Origin: Mesorhizobium sp.
Lineage (GTDB): Bacteria > Pseudomonadota > Alphaproteobacteria > Rhizobiales > Rhizobiaceae
Direction: 5' to 3'
Length of the DNA stretch: 64,000 nt
Assembly: GCA_004020315.1 (NCBI GenBank)
Contig: SAQG01000005.1
Coordinates: forward strand, 62,001-126,000
A program made the translations under genes and the position numbers. The notes under the pieces are model-generated. The model saw nothing but the letters and a program-made list of their open reading frames with translations. It was not told the DNA's origin and did not search any database. This document shows, in pieces, positions 35,645 to 44,936 of this stretch. Each line of letters opens with the position of its first letter. The stretch's first letter is position 1.

Positions 35645-36328
35645 ATGACTTCACGCACCATTCTGATCGTCGATGACGATGACGACCTGCGCGGCACGCT
35701 CGTCGAGCAATTGTCTCTCTATGAGGAATTCGACGTCCTGCAAGAATCAACCGCCGCCAAAGGCATCGCCACGGCCCGCGGCGGCGTTATCGATCTGCTC
35801 ATCATGGATGTCGGCCTCCCCGACATGGATGGCCGCGAGGCAGTGAAGATACTGCGCAAGGGCGGCTACAAGTCGCCCATCATCATGCTGACGGGACACG
35901 ACACCGATTCCGACACGATTCTCGGCCTCGAAGCCGGCGCCAACGACTATGTGGTCAAGCCGTTCCGCTTCGCGGTTCTCTTGGCCCGCATCCGTGCCCA
36001 GCTTCGCCAGCATGAGCAGAGCGAAGACGCCACCTTTTCGGTTGGCCCCTACACTTTCAAGCCCAGCCAGAAGCTTCTGATCGACCAGCGCGGCGCCAAG
36101 GTGCGGCTGACCGAAAAGGAAGCCTCGATCATCAAGTATCTCTACCGTGCCGACCAGAAGGTGGTGACGCGCGACGTGCTGCTCGAGGAAGTCTGGGGCT
36201 ACAATTCCGGCGTCACCACGCACACGCTGGAAACCCATGTCTATCGGCTGCGCCAGAAGATCGAGCGCGATCCTTCCAATGCAGAAATTCTTGTGACAGA
36301 AAGCGGCGGCTACAAGCTGGTTCCTTAA
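35645..36328 (+). CDS. cenR: OmpR/PhoB-type response regulator, CenR/OtpR-like
   Basis: The 227-residue protein has a receiver domain with the acidic pocket (VDDDDD), phospho-acceptor Asp55 (IMDVGLPD), Thr83 and Lys105 (VVKPF), then a winged-helix effector with RLTEKEASIIKYLYRA and VWGYNSGVTTHTLETHVYRL. The pattern closely fits the CenR/OtpR regulators of alphaproteobacteria, which control cell-envelope integrity and, in Brucella, beta-lactam tolerance. No histidine kinase is adjacent, which is normal for this family. The divergent L,D-transpeptidase is a plausible target. Confidence 0.88.
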   Translation: MTSRTILIVDDDDDLRGTLVEQLSLYEEFDVLQESTAAKGIATARGGVIDLLIMDVGLPDMDGREAVKILRKGGYKSPIIMLTGHDTDSDTILGLEAGANDYVVKPFRFAVLLARIRAQLRQHEQSEDATFSVGPYTFKPSQKLLIDQRGAKVRLTEKEASIIKYLYRADQKVVTRDVLLEEVWGYNSGVTTHTLETHVYRLRQKIERDPSNAEILVTESGGYKLVP

Positions 36329-36427
36329 ACATTTAATTATTCAATGAGCGATCGGGGCGGGCCGCTTTCGGGTACGATCCTGAGACTGGAGGTGGTTCTG
36401 GATCGAACTCGCTGAGGTATCGGCCCA

Positions 36428-36521
36428 AGAATCGGAATCGATTTTTTGGAAAGCACGGCGTGTCGATTTCAAAGCGTTTAGAGCGTCCCTTGCGCGTCCA
36501 AAGGGAGGCTCGGCGCTGTAA
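36428..36521 (+). repeat. Composite palindromic repeat, degenerate copy
   Basis: The segment begins AGAATCGGAATCGATTTTTTGG and continues AAAGCACGGCGTGTCGATTTCAAAG before a decayed module B with AGAGCGTCCCTTGCGCGTCC and GGCGCTGTA. It aligns throughout with 31727-31820 but has lost part of both hairpins. Confidence 0.7.
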
Positions 36522-36558
36522 GGGAGGGATTGGACTGACCGTTCGGGGACACAGCTAG

Positions 36559-37014
36559 ATGGCGTTGGATGACGACATCCGCATCCTGTCCGCCGTGAGG
36601 CTCTTCGAGAGCTTCACGGAGGAACAGCTGCGTCTGCTCGCCTTTGGCGCGGAAACCACCAGGCTTCAGGCCGACCACAAGCTTTACCGCGAAGACGACG
36701 AGGCCGATTGCGCCTATATCGTCGTCAGCGGGCGAATCGTGCTGTATCGCGAGCAGAATGGCGATCGCGTTCCGATAGGCACGGCCGGCCCCGGCACGAT
36801 GTTGAGCGAGCTGGCGCTGATCGCCGACACCAACCGGCTGACCAGCGCATCTGCCGAGATCGATTCGGAAGTGCTGCGGCTCAGCCGCAAGATGTTCCAC
36901 CGCATCCTGGAGGAATATCCCGACATCGCGGTCCATCTGCACCAGCGCATCTCCGAGGATTTTCTGGCAATGATCCGCCGCATCGAGGAGCTGGCGCCCC
37001 GTTTCGACAACTGA
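36559..37014 (+). CDS. Cyclic nucleotide-binding domain protein
   Basis: The 151-residue protein consists almost wholly of one cNMP-binding beta-roll: IRILSAVRLFESFTEEQLRLLAF, the barrel CAYIVVSGRIVLYRE, and a phosphate-binding-cassette region MLSELALIADTNRLTSASAE. A C-terminal helix follows, and no DNA-binding domain is present. In Brucella the equivalent gene is reported downstream of otpR. A degenerate repeat separates the two here. It may act as a cAMP-responsive partner or an anchored sensor. Confidence 0.85.
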   Translation: MALDDDIRILSAVRLFESFTEEQLRLLAFGAETTRLQADHKLYREDDEADCAYIVVSGRIVLYREQNGDRVPIGTAGPGTMLSELALIADTNRLTSASAEIDSEVLRLSRKMFHRILEEYPDIAVHLHQRISEDFLAMIRRIEELAPRFDN

Positions 37015-37035
37015 GCGGGCATAGGATGTGAGACG

Positions 37036-37103
37036 GCGAAGCTGCCAATCTCCCGCCTTGTGGGGGAGATGTCCGGCAGGACAGAGGGGCGCTGTCCCGC
37101 CGG
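37036..37103. repeat. Dispersed GC-rich palindromic repeat (second family)
   Basis: This segment runs CGAAGCTGCCAATCTCCCGCC, GTGGGGGAGATGTCCGGCAG and GACAGAGGGGCGCTGTCCC. Internal hairpins are ATCTCCC/GGGGGAGAT and GTCC/GGAC. Matching segments occur at 49085-49252 (two inverted copies), and a partial relative lies at 59535-59569. Confidence 0.7.
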
Positions 37104-37213
37104 CATCGCGAGATTCTGCATTGCCGCGGCGCTCGAAAGCGACGGCATGGATCCTCGGCTCTGCGCGGCGCGCTTCGCTCCCGCTCCGCCCGAGGGTGAC
37201 GAAGCCGTGGAGG

Positions 37214-38020
37214 CTAAACCAGATCGAACCGAGCGATCACCGGCACATGGTCCGAAGGCCGTTCCCAGCCGCGCGCCGGCCGCAGGATCTCGTAGCCGGC
37301 AAAGCTCGGCACCAGGTTTGGCGACGACCAGACATGGTCGAGCCGCCGGCCGCGATCCGACGCTTCCCAATCCTGCGCGCGATAGCTCCACCAGGTGTAG
37401 AGCTTCCGTTCATAAGGCACGTTGAGCCGCATCAGGTCGACCCAGTTGCCGGCGAGCCGCATCGCTTCGAAACTTTCCGTCTCGACCGGCGTATGGCTGA
37501 CTACCTTCAGGAGCTGCTTGTGCGACCAGACATCGTGCTCGAGCGGCGCGATGTTGAGATCGCCGACCAGGATCGAGCCGGACACTTCGTCGTGCTCGGC
37601 GCGGATGGCGTTCATCTCGGCGACGAAATCCAGCTTGTGCTTGAACTTGCGGTTGATGATGGGATCGGGCTCGTCGCCGCCGGCCGGAACGTAGAAATTG
37701 TGCAGCAGGATCGCCTTGCCGCCGGCCTTGACGGTGACCGACAGATGCCGGCAGTCCTCGATGTCGCAGAAGCGGCGCTTTTCGACGACCTCGATCGGCC
37801 GGCGCGCCACCGTGGCCACGCCGTGATAGCCCTTCTGGCCGTGGAACACGATGTGTTCATAGCCGAGCTTGCGGAACGCCTTCTCGGGAAACAGTTCGTC
37901 CGGACACTTCGTTTCCTGCAGGCAGAGCACGTCCGGCGCCTGCTCCACGAGCAAGCGTTCGACGATCGGCATGCGCAGGCGGACGGAATTGATGTTCCAG
38001 GTGGCGATGGAAAAGGGCAT
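37214..38020 (-). CDS. xthA: Exodeoxyribonuclease III
   Basis: This 268-residue member of the AP-endonuclease/exonuclease III family acts in base-excision repair. It begins FSIATWNINSVRLR, with the metal ligand Glu in CLQETKCPDELFP, the catalytic region SILVGDLNIAPLEHDVW and the C-terminal SDHVPVIARFDLV. The ATG at 38020 gives the conserved N-terminus (MPFSIATWN). Confidence 0.95.
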   Translation of the reverse strand: MPFSIATWNINSVRLRMPIVERLLVEQAPDVLCLQETKCPDELFPEKAFRKLGYEHIVFHGQKGYHGVATVARRPIEVVEKRRFCDIEDCRHLSVTVKAGGKAILLHNFYVPAGGDEPDPIINRKFKHKLDFVAEMNAIRAEHDEVSGSILVGDLNIAPLEHDVWSHKQLLKVVSHTPVETESFEAMRLAGNWVDLMRLNVPYERKLYTWWSYRAQDWEASDRGRRLDHVWSSPNLVPSFAGYEILRPARGWERPSDHVPVIARFDLV

Positions 38021-38119
38021 GTGTGGGGTTCCGGGGCAACGCAAGATCCGCCAGATGGCTCCGGCGGGACGACGTCCTTTGACAGTCAATCCCTGAAACT
38101 ACTGCCAGCCGCGCACCGC

Positions 38120-38160
38120 AAAAACAAGCCGGGCCGCGCCTGGTAGGGCACGGCCCGGCA
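38120..38160 (-). terminator. Rho-independent terminator after lolA
   Basis: On the minus strand, TGCCGGGCCG (from 38160) pairs with CGGCCCGGC ending at 38128, followed by TTGTTTTTGCGG. The stem is nine GC-rich pairs. It lies about 30 bases beyond the lolA stop. Confidence 0.8.
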
Positions 38161-38188
38161 CTTTACACAGCTATCGCAGCAGCAAGTC

Positions 38189-38872
38189 TTAGCGAGACTT
38201 GGTGTTCAGTTCGCGGTTGGCCGTATAGTCGATGGCAAAAGTGTCGGGGGCGAAGCGTACGCCTTCCCTGACGTTGAAGATCATCACCGTCGTATCTTTG
38301 CCTTGCGCATCGGTGATCGTCCACTGGCGCAATTCGTAGGATTTTGGATCGAACATCATGGTGATCTTCGAACTGCCGAATACCGACTTGTCGGCGAGTT
38401 GAATGGTGGTGACGTCGTTTTCTTCCTTAACGCTTTTGACGCGGCCGCCGGAAAGGTCGATCCTGTTGTCGAGCAGCAGCTTGAGCGGCGTTTTCGACAG
38501 TGGGTAGAGATCGGACGTCTTCAGCCGCTTGTTGAGGATGACCACCGACTTGCCGTCGGAAATCACCCTGAAATTCGACGTCCCATCATAGTTGAAGCGG
38601 ATCTTGCCCGGCCGTTCCAGAAAGAACTTGCCGCCGGTCTGCTCGCCCTTGGGTCCGAACTGTACGAATTCGCCGGTCATCGATTTGACCGAGGAAAAAT
38701 GGTCGGCGATCTTCTGCGCGGTGGGTGGCACCGCCGCTTGCGCCGACGCCAGCAACTGGACCCCGGGCACGACGTTGACGGCCGCAGCACCTGCCAGGAC
38801 CAGGCCGAGGCCAAGCAGCTGGCGGCGGGTCGGGGCAAAATCGCTGATCGTGGCGAAAGAAGAGTTTTTCAT
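38189..38872 (-). CDS. lolA: Outer-membrane lipoprotein carrier protein LolA
   Basis: This 227-residue periplasmic chaperone ferries lipoproteins to the outer membrane. The N-terminus carries a twin-arginine-like signal, APTRRQLLGLGLVLAGAAA, ending near ASAQA. The LolA beta-barrel half shows GEFVQFGPKGEQTGGKFFLE, RPGKIRFNYDG, DLYPLSKTPLKLLL and a C-terminal strand-rich region. It is transcribed downstream of ftsK, a common Rhizobiales arrangement. Confidence 0.88.
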   Translation of the reverse strand: MKNSSFATISDFAPTRRQLLGLGLVLAGAAAVNVVPGVQLLASAQAAVPPTAQKIADHFSSVKSMTGEFVQFGPKGEQTGGKFFLERPGKIRFNYDGTSNFRVISDGKSVVILNKRLKTSDLYPLSKTPLKLLLDNRIDLSGGRVKSVKEENDVTTIQLADKSVFGSSKITMMFDPKSYELRQWTITDAQGKDTTVMIFNVREGVRFAPDTFAIDYTANRELNTKSR

Positions 38873-39039
38873 GCCGGTTACTCTCGTCTGGTTTATCTGT
38901 TGTCGCAGTGTTTGGCCCCCCAGTTGGGCTTAAGTTTGGCGGCCGAACAGCGCTTGGTCGTTGCAAACGCGCCAGAAGGTTCAAAGTTGCCGCCGTCAAC
39001 GTTGCCGCCGGGCAGATCCTATGGTTCTTGCCGGTCGGA

Positions 39040-41691
39040 TCAGAACTTGTCGTCCTCCGTCGGTACCAGAATCTCGCGTTTTCCGGCATGGTTGGCCGGG
39101 CCGACAATGCCTTCCTTCTCCATCTTCTCGATGATCGAGGCGGCGCGGTTGTAGCCGATGCCGAGCCGGCGCTGGATGTAGCTGGTCGAGGCCTTGCCAT
39201 CGCGCAGCACCACCGCAACCGCCTGGTCGTAGGGATCGTCGGAATCCTCGAAATTGCCGCCACCACTGGCCCCACCCTTGCCCGATGGCTCGTCGTCGTC
39301 CTCGCCTTCATCCTCGGTGATGGCGTCGAGATATTCCGGCACGCCCTGCAGCTTCAGATGCGCGACGATCTTCTCGACCTCGTCATCGGAAACGAAGGGA
39401 CCGTGCACGCGCTGGATGCGGCCGCCGCCGGCCATGTAGAGCATGTCGCCCATGCCAAGCAGCTGTTCGGCGCCTTGCTCGCCCAGAATGGTGCGGCTGT
39501 CGATCTTCGACGTCACCTGGAAGGAAATGCGGGTCGGGAAGTTGGCCTTGATCGTGCCGGTGATGACGTCGACCGACGGCCGCTGCGTCGCCATGATGAC
39601 GTGGATGCCGGCGGCGCGCGCCATCTGTGCCAGGCGCTGCACCGCGCCTTCGATGTCCTTGCCGGCGACCATCATCAAATCGGCCATCTCGTCGATGATG
39701 ACGACGATGTAGGGCATCGGCTCGAGATCTAGGTTTTCCGTCTCGTAGATCGCTTCGCCGGTCTGGCGGTCGAAGCCGGTCTGCACGGTGCGCGAGATTT
39801 TCTCGCCTTTCTTCTCCGCCTGCTGCACTCGCGCGTTGAAACCGTCGATGTTGCGGACGCCGACCTTCGACATCTTGCGGTAGCGGTCCTCCATTTCGCG
39901 CACGGTCCATTTCAGCGCCACCACCGCCTTCTTCGGGTCGGTGACGACGGGCGTCAGCAGATGCGGGATGCCGTCATAGACCGAAAGTTCCAGCATTTTC
40001 GGGTCGATCATGATCAGCCGGCAGTCCTGCGGCGTCAGTCGGTAGAGCAGCGACAGGATCATGGTGTTGATGGCGACCGACTTGCCCGAACCGGTGGTGC
40101 CGGCGACCAACACATGCGGCATCTTGGCGATGTCGACGATGACCGCCTCGCCATTGATGGTCTTGCCGAGCGCCAGCGCCAGCTTGGCCTTGGTGGTTTC
40201 GAAATCGCGGCTCGCCATGATCTCCCTGAGATAGACGGTCTCGCGCTTGGCGTTCGGCAGCTCGATGCCGATGGCGTTGCGGCCGGGCACCACGGCGACG
40301 CGGCAGGCGATCGCGCTCATCGAGCGGGCGATGTCGTCGGACAGGCCAATGACCCGCGACGATTTGATGCCGGGCGCCGGTTCCAGCTCGTAAAGCGTGA
40401 CGACCGGGCCGGGGCGGACATGGATGATCTCGCCCTTGACGCCGAAATCCTCCAGCACGCCTTCGAGCAGGCGAGCATTTTGCTCCAGCGCGTCCTTGGA
40501 CAGGCTGGCGTCGCGCACAACGTTCTTCGGCTCGGACAGAAAATGCAGCGATGGCATTTCGAATTGTTCGGAGCCGATCAGTGAGGTCTGGGCTTCGCGC
40601 TGGACACGGGCGCCCGGAACGGGCCTCGGCGCCGGCGCCGCGACGCGGGTGGCGGCATCGGAGCGGAACGGCTGCACCTTCGCATTGGACGCAGGGCTGC
40701 GCTGGCCCATGGGCTCCGGCGCAAAATCCATGTCGTCGTCATCGTCGAGGACATCGGCGTTGTCGGGATCGAGCGAGGCGCTGCGGTCATTGACCATGGC
40801 GGCGAAGAATTCCGGCTCGACGCGGGCCCGGCCATCCGCGCTCATCCGCGATTCGGCAAATTCGGCCGATTCGACCCGCTCGGCAGCGCGACGCCAGGCG
40901 CTGGCGCGCGGCTCCATTTCCGGTTCGAAATCGTCGCGCTCCCGGCGGCGAGCGGCGCGGCGGCGGAGATAGGCGCGCAACGACAGCCACCAATGCGTGA
41001 TCGCGCCAAGCGCCAGAATGCCCTCGTCGCCCTCGTCCTCGTCATTGTCGAAAAGCAGATCATCCTGGTCCCTCGGATCGGCTGCGGCCGGTTGCTCCAG
41101 GACGGCGAAACCGTTCTTGCGTGCAATCAGCGCCGAGCCATAGGCAAACAGCCACAGTGCCGGGGCGGCCAGAAGCACGGCGAGCACGCTGGCGATAAGA
41201 CCGGTTGGATAGCCGCCGACGATGAGACCGGGGATCTTGAGCACCATGTCGCCGAACACGCCGCCGAGACCTGTCGGTAGCGGCCAGGTCTTGGGCGGCA
41301 CCACGCAGCCGGCGATGGCCGCGGCAAGCACCGCATAGCCGAACCAGGCGAGCCCGCGCTTCGGCAGCCTGTCGACGCCGCGCGCCGAAAACAGCAGAAA
41401 TCCCCAGACCACCGCCGGCACCAGCGCCGCAACGGCGGCAAGGCCGAAAAACTGCATGGCAAGGTCGGAGAACACAGCGCCCACATAGCCCATGGCATTG
41501 GTGACGATGTTGCCGGTGGCATGGGAGAAGCTTGGGTCGGCGACGTTCCAAGTGGCGAGGCTGGCGACACCGAAGGCGACCAGCGCAAACAGGCCGGCGC
41601 CGACCAGCCGGCCGACCTGACGCCGCGCGAATGCCCGGATGCCGTGCCCAGTATCGGCCAGCGCGAGCGGTGCTGAAGCCCCTGAACGCAT
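39040..41691 (-). CDS. ftsK: DNA translocase FtsK
   Basis: The 883-residue protein has four N-terminal membrane helices (about 25-190), a charged linker (about 220-370), the RecA-like motor with Walker [15 protein letters not shown] (about residue 525) and Walker [16 protein letters not shown], and a C-terminal gamma winged helix ([20 protein letters not shown]) that reads KOPS sequences. It pumps chromosome ends during division and activates XerCD at dif. All domains are present. Confidence 0.96.
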   Translation of the reverse strand: MRSGASAPLALADTGHGIRAFARRQVGRLVGAGLFALVAFGVASLATWNVADPSFSHATGNIVTNAMGYVGAVFSDLAMQFFGLAAVAALVPAVVWGFLLFSARGVDRLPKRGLAWFGYAVLAAAIAGCVVPPKTWPLPTGLGGVFGDMVLKIPGLIVGGYPTGLIASVLAVLLAAPALWLFAYGSALIARKNGFAVLEQPAAADPRDQDDLLFDNDEDEGDEGILALGAITHWWLSLRAYLRRRAARRRERDDFEPEMEPRASAWRRAAERVESAEFAESRMSADGRARVEPEFFAAMVNDRSASLDPDNADVLDDDDDMDFAPEPMGQRSPASNAKVQPFRSDAATRVAAPAPRPVPGARVQREAQTSLIGSEQFEMPSLHFLSEPKNVVRDASLSKDALEQNARLLEGVLEDFGVKGEIIHVRPGPVVTLYELEPAPGIKSSRVIGLSDDIARSMSAIACRVAVVPGRNAIGIELPNAKRETVYLREIMASRDFETTKAKLALALGKTINGEAVIVDIAKMPHVLVAGTTGSGKSVAINTMILSLLYRLTPQDCRLIMIDPKMLELSVYDGIPHLLTPVVTDPKKAVVALKWTVREMEDRYRKMSKVGVRNIDGFNARVQQAEKKGEKISRTVQTGFDRQTGEAIYETENLDLEPMPYIVVIIDEMADLMMVAGKDIEGAVQRLAQMARAAGIHVIMATQRPSVDVITGTIKANFPTRISFQVTSKIDSRTILGEQGAEQLLGMGDMLYMAGGGRIQRVHGPFVSDDEVEKIVAHLKLQGVPEYLDAITEDEGEDDDEPSGKGGASGGGNFEDSDDPYDQAVAVVLRDGKASTSYIQRRLGIGYNRAASIIEKMEKEGIVGPANHAGKREILVPTEDDKF

Positions 41692-41842
41692 GTTCTTCCC
41701 CGTCTGTCATTGCCTGGCCGATAGCGTGCGCGCAGCTCGGCAGATTCGGGCTCCAGACTATCGGCGGGAAGGTTAAGGCAGCATTAACTATAAGGGGTTG
41801 GGAGAAGTATCTTGCGGCGAGGTCTTGCTCGGTCATGCGCGC

Positions 41843-41873
41843 AAAAAAGAGGCCCGGAACGTGTCCGGGCCTC
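41843..41873 (-). terminator. Rho-independent terminator after amtB
   Basis: On the minus strand GAGGCCCGGA and TCCGGGCCTC form a ten-pair stem with a five-base loop, followed by six Ts. It lies 75 bases past the amtB stop, in the gap before the ftsK promoter. Confidence 0.9.
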
Positions 41874-41947
41874 AACGCGTGAGCCCTTTCGGGAGCATCA
41901 CGACGGGAGGGAGGATGCGGGGCGGCCGAGGCCGCCCCGGACAGGGC

Positions 41948-43375
41948 TTACGGGTGGTAGGCAGCTTCGCCATGCGAGGTGAGGTCGAGCCCTTCACGCT
42001 CTGCATCGGCTGTCGGACGCAGGCCTACGATCATATCGACGATCTTGTAGAGGATGGCGCTGCCGATGCCCGACCACAGGACGGTTACCAGCACACCCTT
42101 GAACTGCGACCACAACTGGGTGGCCGTGCCGGCATAGCCGGCGGCGAAGTCGGCTGTCGAATAATCGACGATGCCAGCGCCGCCGAGAGCGGGATTGACC
42201 AGGATGCCGGTGCCGAGCGCGCCGATGATGCCGCCGATACAGTGGATGCCGAAGACATCGAGGCTGTCGTCGTAGCCGAACTTGTTCTTCACGACCGAGA
42301 CGAAGGAGTAGCAGACGCAGGTGGCGACGATGCCGAGCACGATGACGCCCATCGGTCCGGCAAAGCCGGCAGCAGGCGTGACGGCGACAAGGCCGGTGAC
42401 AGCGCCCGAAACCGCGCCAAGCATGGACGCTTTGCCGCGCAGCAAAGTTTCAAGTACGATCCAGGTCACCGCCGCCGCCGCTGTGGCGACAAAGGTGTTG
42501 ACCATGGCCAGCACCGCGTAGGCGTTGGCTTCGAGGTTCGAGCCGGCGTTGAAGCCGAACCAGCCAACCCACAGCAGCGAAGCACCAACCATGGTCAGCG
42601 TCATCGAGTGCGGTGCCATGATGTCCTTGTTGTAGCCGATGCGCTTGCCGATCATGAGCGCGCCGACAAGGCCGGCGATGCCCGCGTTGATGTGAACGAC
42701 GGTGCCGCCGGCGAAGTCGATGGCGCCGAAGCCGAAGATGAGCCCCGACGGGTCGCTATAAGCGCTCGGGCCGCCCCAGAACCAGACCATATGCGCGATC
42801 GGGAAGTAGACGAATGTGACCCAGAGGATGGTGAAAAGGATCACGGCCGAAAACTTGACGCGTTCGGCGAAGGCGCCGACGATCAGGGCGGGCGTGATGC
42901 AGGCGAAGCTCATCTGGAAGATGACGAACACCAGCTCGGGAATGGCGACGCCCTTGGTGAACGTTTCCGACACCGTCGTCACATCGACGCCGGCAAGAAA
43001 CATCTTGGAAAGACCGCCGATGAAGGCATTGCCGGGGGTGAAGGCAAGGCTGTAACCGTAGAAAACCCAGACGATCATGACCACGCTGGTGATGGTGAAA
43101 ACCTGCATCAGCACCGACAGCATATTCTTGGCGCGAACCAGGCCGCCGTAAAAAAGGGCAAGGCCGGGAATGGTCATCAACAGCACCAGGATGGTGGAAA
43201 TCATCATCCACGTCGTGTCACCCTTGTCGACGGTAAAGGCCGGCGCCGCCGGCGCTGCCGGGGCGGCTGGCGCCGCTTCCTGCGCGAATGCGGCGACCGT
43301 GCCCAGTGCTGCAATAGCGAGCGAGCCCAGCAGCGCGGTGCGCGCCGCCGACTTCAAAGTAGAAGGAATATTCAT
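41948..43375 (-). CDS. amtB: Ammonium transporter AmtB
   Basis: The 475-residue protein opens with a cleavable signal peptide (LLGSLAIAALGTVAAFA) and an Ala/Pro spacer, then eleven membrane helices. Landmarks include LVLLMTIPGLALFYGGLVRA, DFAGGTVVHINAGIAGLVGA and the pore histidines in PHSMTLTM and FGIHCIGGII. The ATG at 43375 is chosen because GGAG lies seven bases upstream; an in-frame start four codons earlier has no such site. It follows glnK by 31 bases. Confidence 0.95.
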   Translation of the reverse strand: MNIPSTLKSAARTALLGSLAIAALGTVAAFAQEAAPAAPAAPAAPAFTVDKGDTTWMMISTILVLLMTIPGLALFYGGLVRAKNMLSVLMQVFTITSVVMIVWVFYGYSLAFTPGNAFIGGLSKMFLAGVDVTTVSETFTKGVAIPELVFVIFQMSFACITPALIVGAFAERVKFSAVILFTILWVTFVYFPIAHMVWFWGGPSAYSDPSGLIFGFGAIDFAGGTVVHINAGIAGLVGALMIGKRIGYNKDIMAPHSMTLTMVGASLLWVGWFGFNAGSNLEANAYAVLAMVNTFVATAAAAVTWIVLETLLRGKASMLGAVSGAVTGLVAVTPAAGFAGPMGVIVLGIVATCVCYSFVSVVKNKFGYDDSLDVFGIHCIGGIIGALGTGILVNPALGGAGIVDYSTADFAAGYAGTATQLWSQFKGVLVTVLWSGIGSAILYKIVDMIVGLRPTADAEREGLDLTSHGEAAYHP

Positions 43376-43406
43376 TGAACTCTCCATTGGAATACGTGTC
43401 CGCAGC

Positions 43407-43751
<345 letters not shown>

Positions 43752-43829
43752 TCACCCTTTACTGTTGCGGGTCCCCGCGTTTGCACGACTTCGCCGATCC
43801 CCATGAGAGCCGGAGAGTGCCCGCTAGGA

Positions 43830-43845
43830 TTCAAGCTCCGTGCCA
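43830..43845 (-). promoter_or_regulatory. Sigma-54-type promoter for glnK-amtB
   Basis: On the minus strand TGGCAC (43845-43840), five bases, then TTGA (43834-43831) matches the -24/-12 consensus TGGCACN5TTGC except for the last base. It lies about 85 bases before the glnK start. The expected NtrC sites upstream could not be identified with confidence. Confidence 0.7.
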
Positions 43846-43935
43846 GTTGCCGAAGCAGGGTGTTAAGCTGCTGTTAAATAAGGAATTGGGGAAGTTTTGT
43901 CGGCTGACTGTTCATAGTCGCGGCAACGCATCTGA

Positions 43936-43967
43936 TTAAAAAATAGGCAATTTTGCAAAATTGCCTA
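43936..43967 (-). terminator. Rho-independent terminator overlapping the tesB stop codon
   Basis: On the minus strand TAGGCAATTTT pairs with AAAATTGCCTA around a GC loop (43944-43967), followed by ATTTTTTAA. The first three bases of the stem are the tesB TAG stop. Confidence 0.9.
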
Positions 43968-44840
43968 TTCGGCAGGCGGCCGCTTCAGCCTGATGAGGCC
44001 TTCCTGGGCAACCGAGGCGATCAACGTGCCGTCGCGAGCAAACAGCGACCCGCGGGTGAACCCCCGCGACCCCTGCGTCGACGGGCTGTCCTGCGTGTAG
44101 AGCATCCAATCGTCGAGCGGATGGCCGCGGTGGAACCACATCGCATGATCGAGGCTCGCCGCCTGGATGTCGCTATCGAAAATGGCGCGGCCATGCGCAA
44201 AGGTCGAAGTATCGAGCAGCGTCATGTCGGAAAGATAGGCAAGAACCGCCGCCTGCGTGGCGCGATCGGCTGGAACCGGGCCGGTTGTGCGGATCCAGAT
44301 GTTCTGCTTCGGCTCCAGCTTCTCCCGGCTGGTGTAATGCTCCAGCATCACCGGCTTCATCTCGATCGGGCGGTCACGTTCCCAGTAGCGCGTGATGCCG
44401 TCGGGCACGGCCTCGCCGAACTTGCCGATCAATTCGCGCTGCGACAGCAATGTGTCGGGCGCCGGCACGTCCTGCGGCATCGGCACCTGATGCTCGAGCC
44501 CGACCTCGTCCTGCTGGAACGAGGCTTCCAGCGAAAAGATCGCCTGGCCGTGCTGGATCGCCACGACGCGGCGCGTGGTGAAGGAGCCGCCGTCGCGGAT
44601 GCGGTCGACCTGGTAGATGATCGGCACCTTGGTGTCGCCGGGCCGCATGAAGTAGCCGTGCAGAGAATGGACGTGGCGTTCGGGCTCGACCGTTCGCTGG
44701 GCGGCTACCAGCGCCTGGGCGATGGTCTGGCCACCGAAGATACGCTGCCAGTCAAGTTTGGGGCTGCGACCACGGTACAGGTTGTGTTCCAGCTGCTCGA
44801 GGTCGAGAATGCCGAGAAGCTCGTCCATGGCCGCCGTCAT
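43965..44840 (-). CDS. tesB: Acyl-CoA thioesterase II
   Basis: This 291-residue double hot-dog thioesterase hydrolyses acyl-CoA. Conserved parts are NLYRGRSPKLDWQRIFGGQT, HSLHGYFMRPGDTKVPIIY and the catalytic Asp region SLDHAMWFHRGHPLDDW. The ATG at 44840 (MTAAMDELL) is preferred; a GTG five codons upstream is possible. It is divergent from the UbiH-like gene and ends inside a terminator stem. Confidence 0.92.
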   Translation of the reverse strand: MTAAMDELLGILDLEQLEHNLYRGRSPKLDWQRIFGGQTIAQALVAAQRTVEPERHVHSLHGYFMRPGDTKVPIIYQVDRIRDGGSFTTRRVVAIQHGQAIFSLEASFQQDEVGLEHQVPMPQDVPAPDTLLSQRELIGKFGEAVPDGITRYWERDRPIEMKPVMLEHYTSREKLEPKQNIWIRTTGPVPADRATQAAVLAYLSDMTLLDTSTFAHGRAIFDSDIQAASLDHAMWFHRGHPLDDWMLYTQDSPSTQGSRGFTRGSLFARDGTLIASVAQEGLIRLKRPPAE

Positions 44841-44936
44841 GTTTCGCGCCCTCACCGCAAAGTGTTAAGGCGGTTTCCGACAGGAATGACGGGCAGTCAA
44901 GGCCGGAAGGAAATTTGGCCGGAAAGGAATTTTGCC

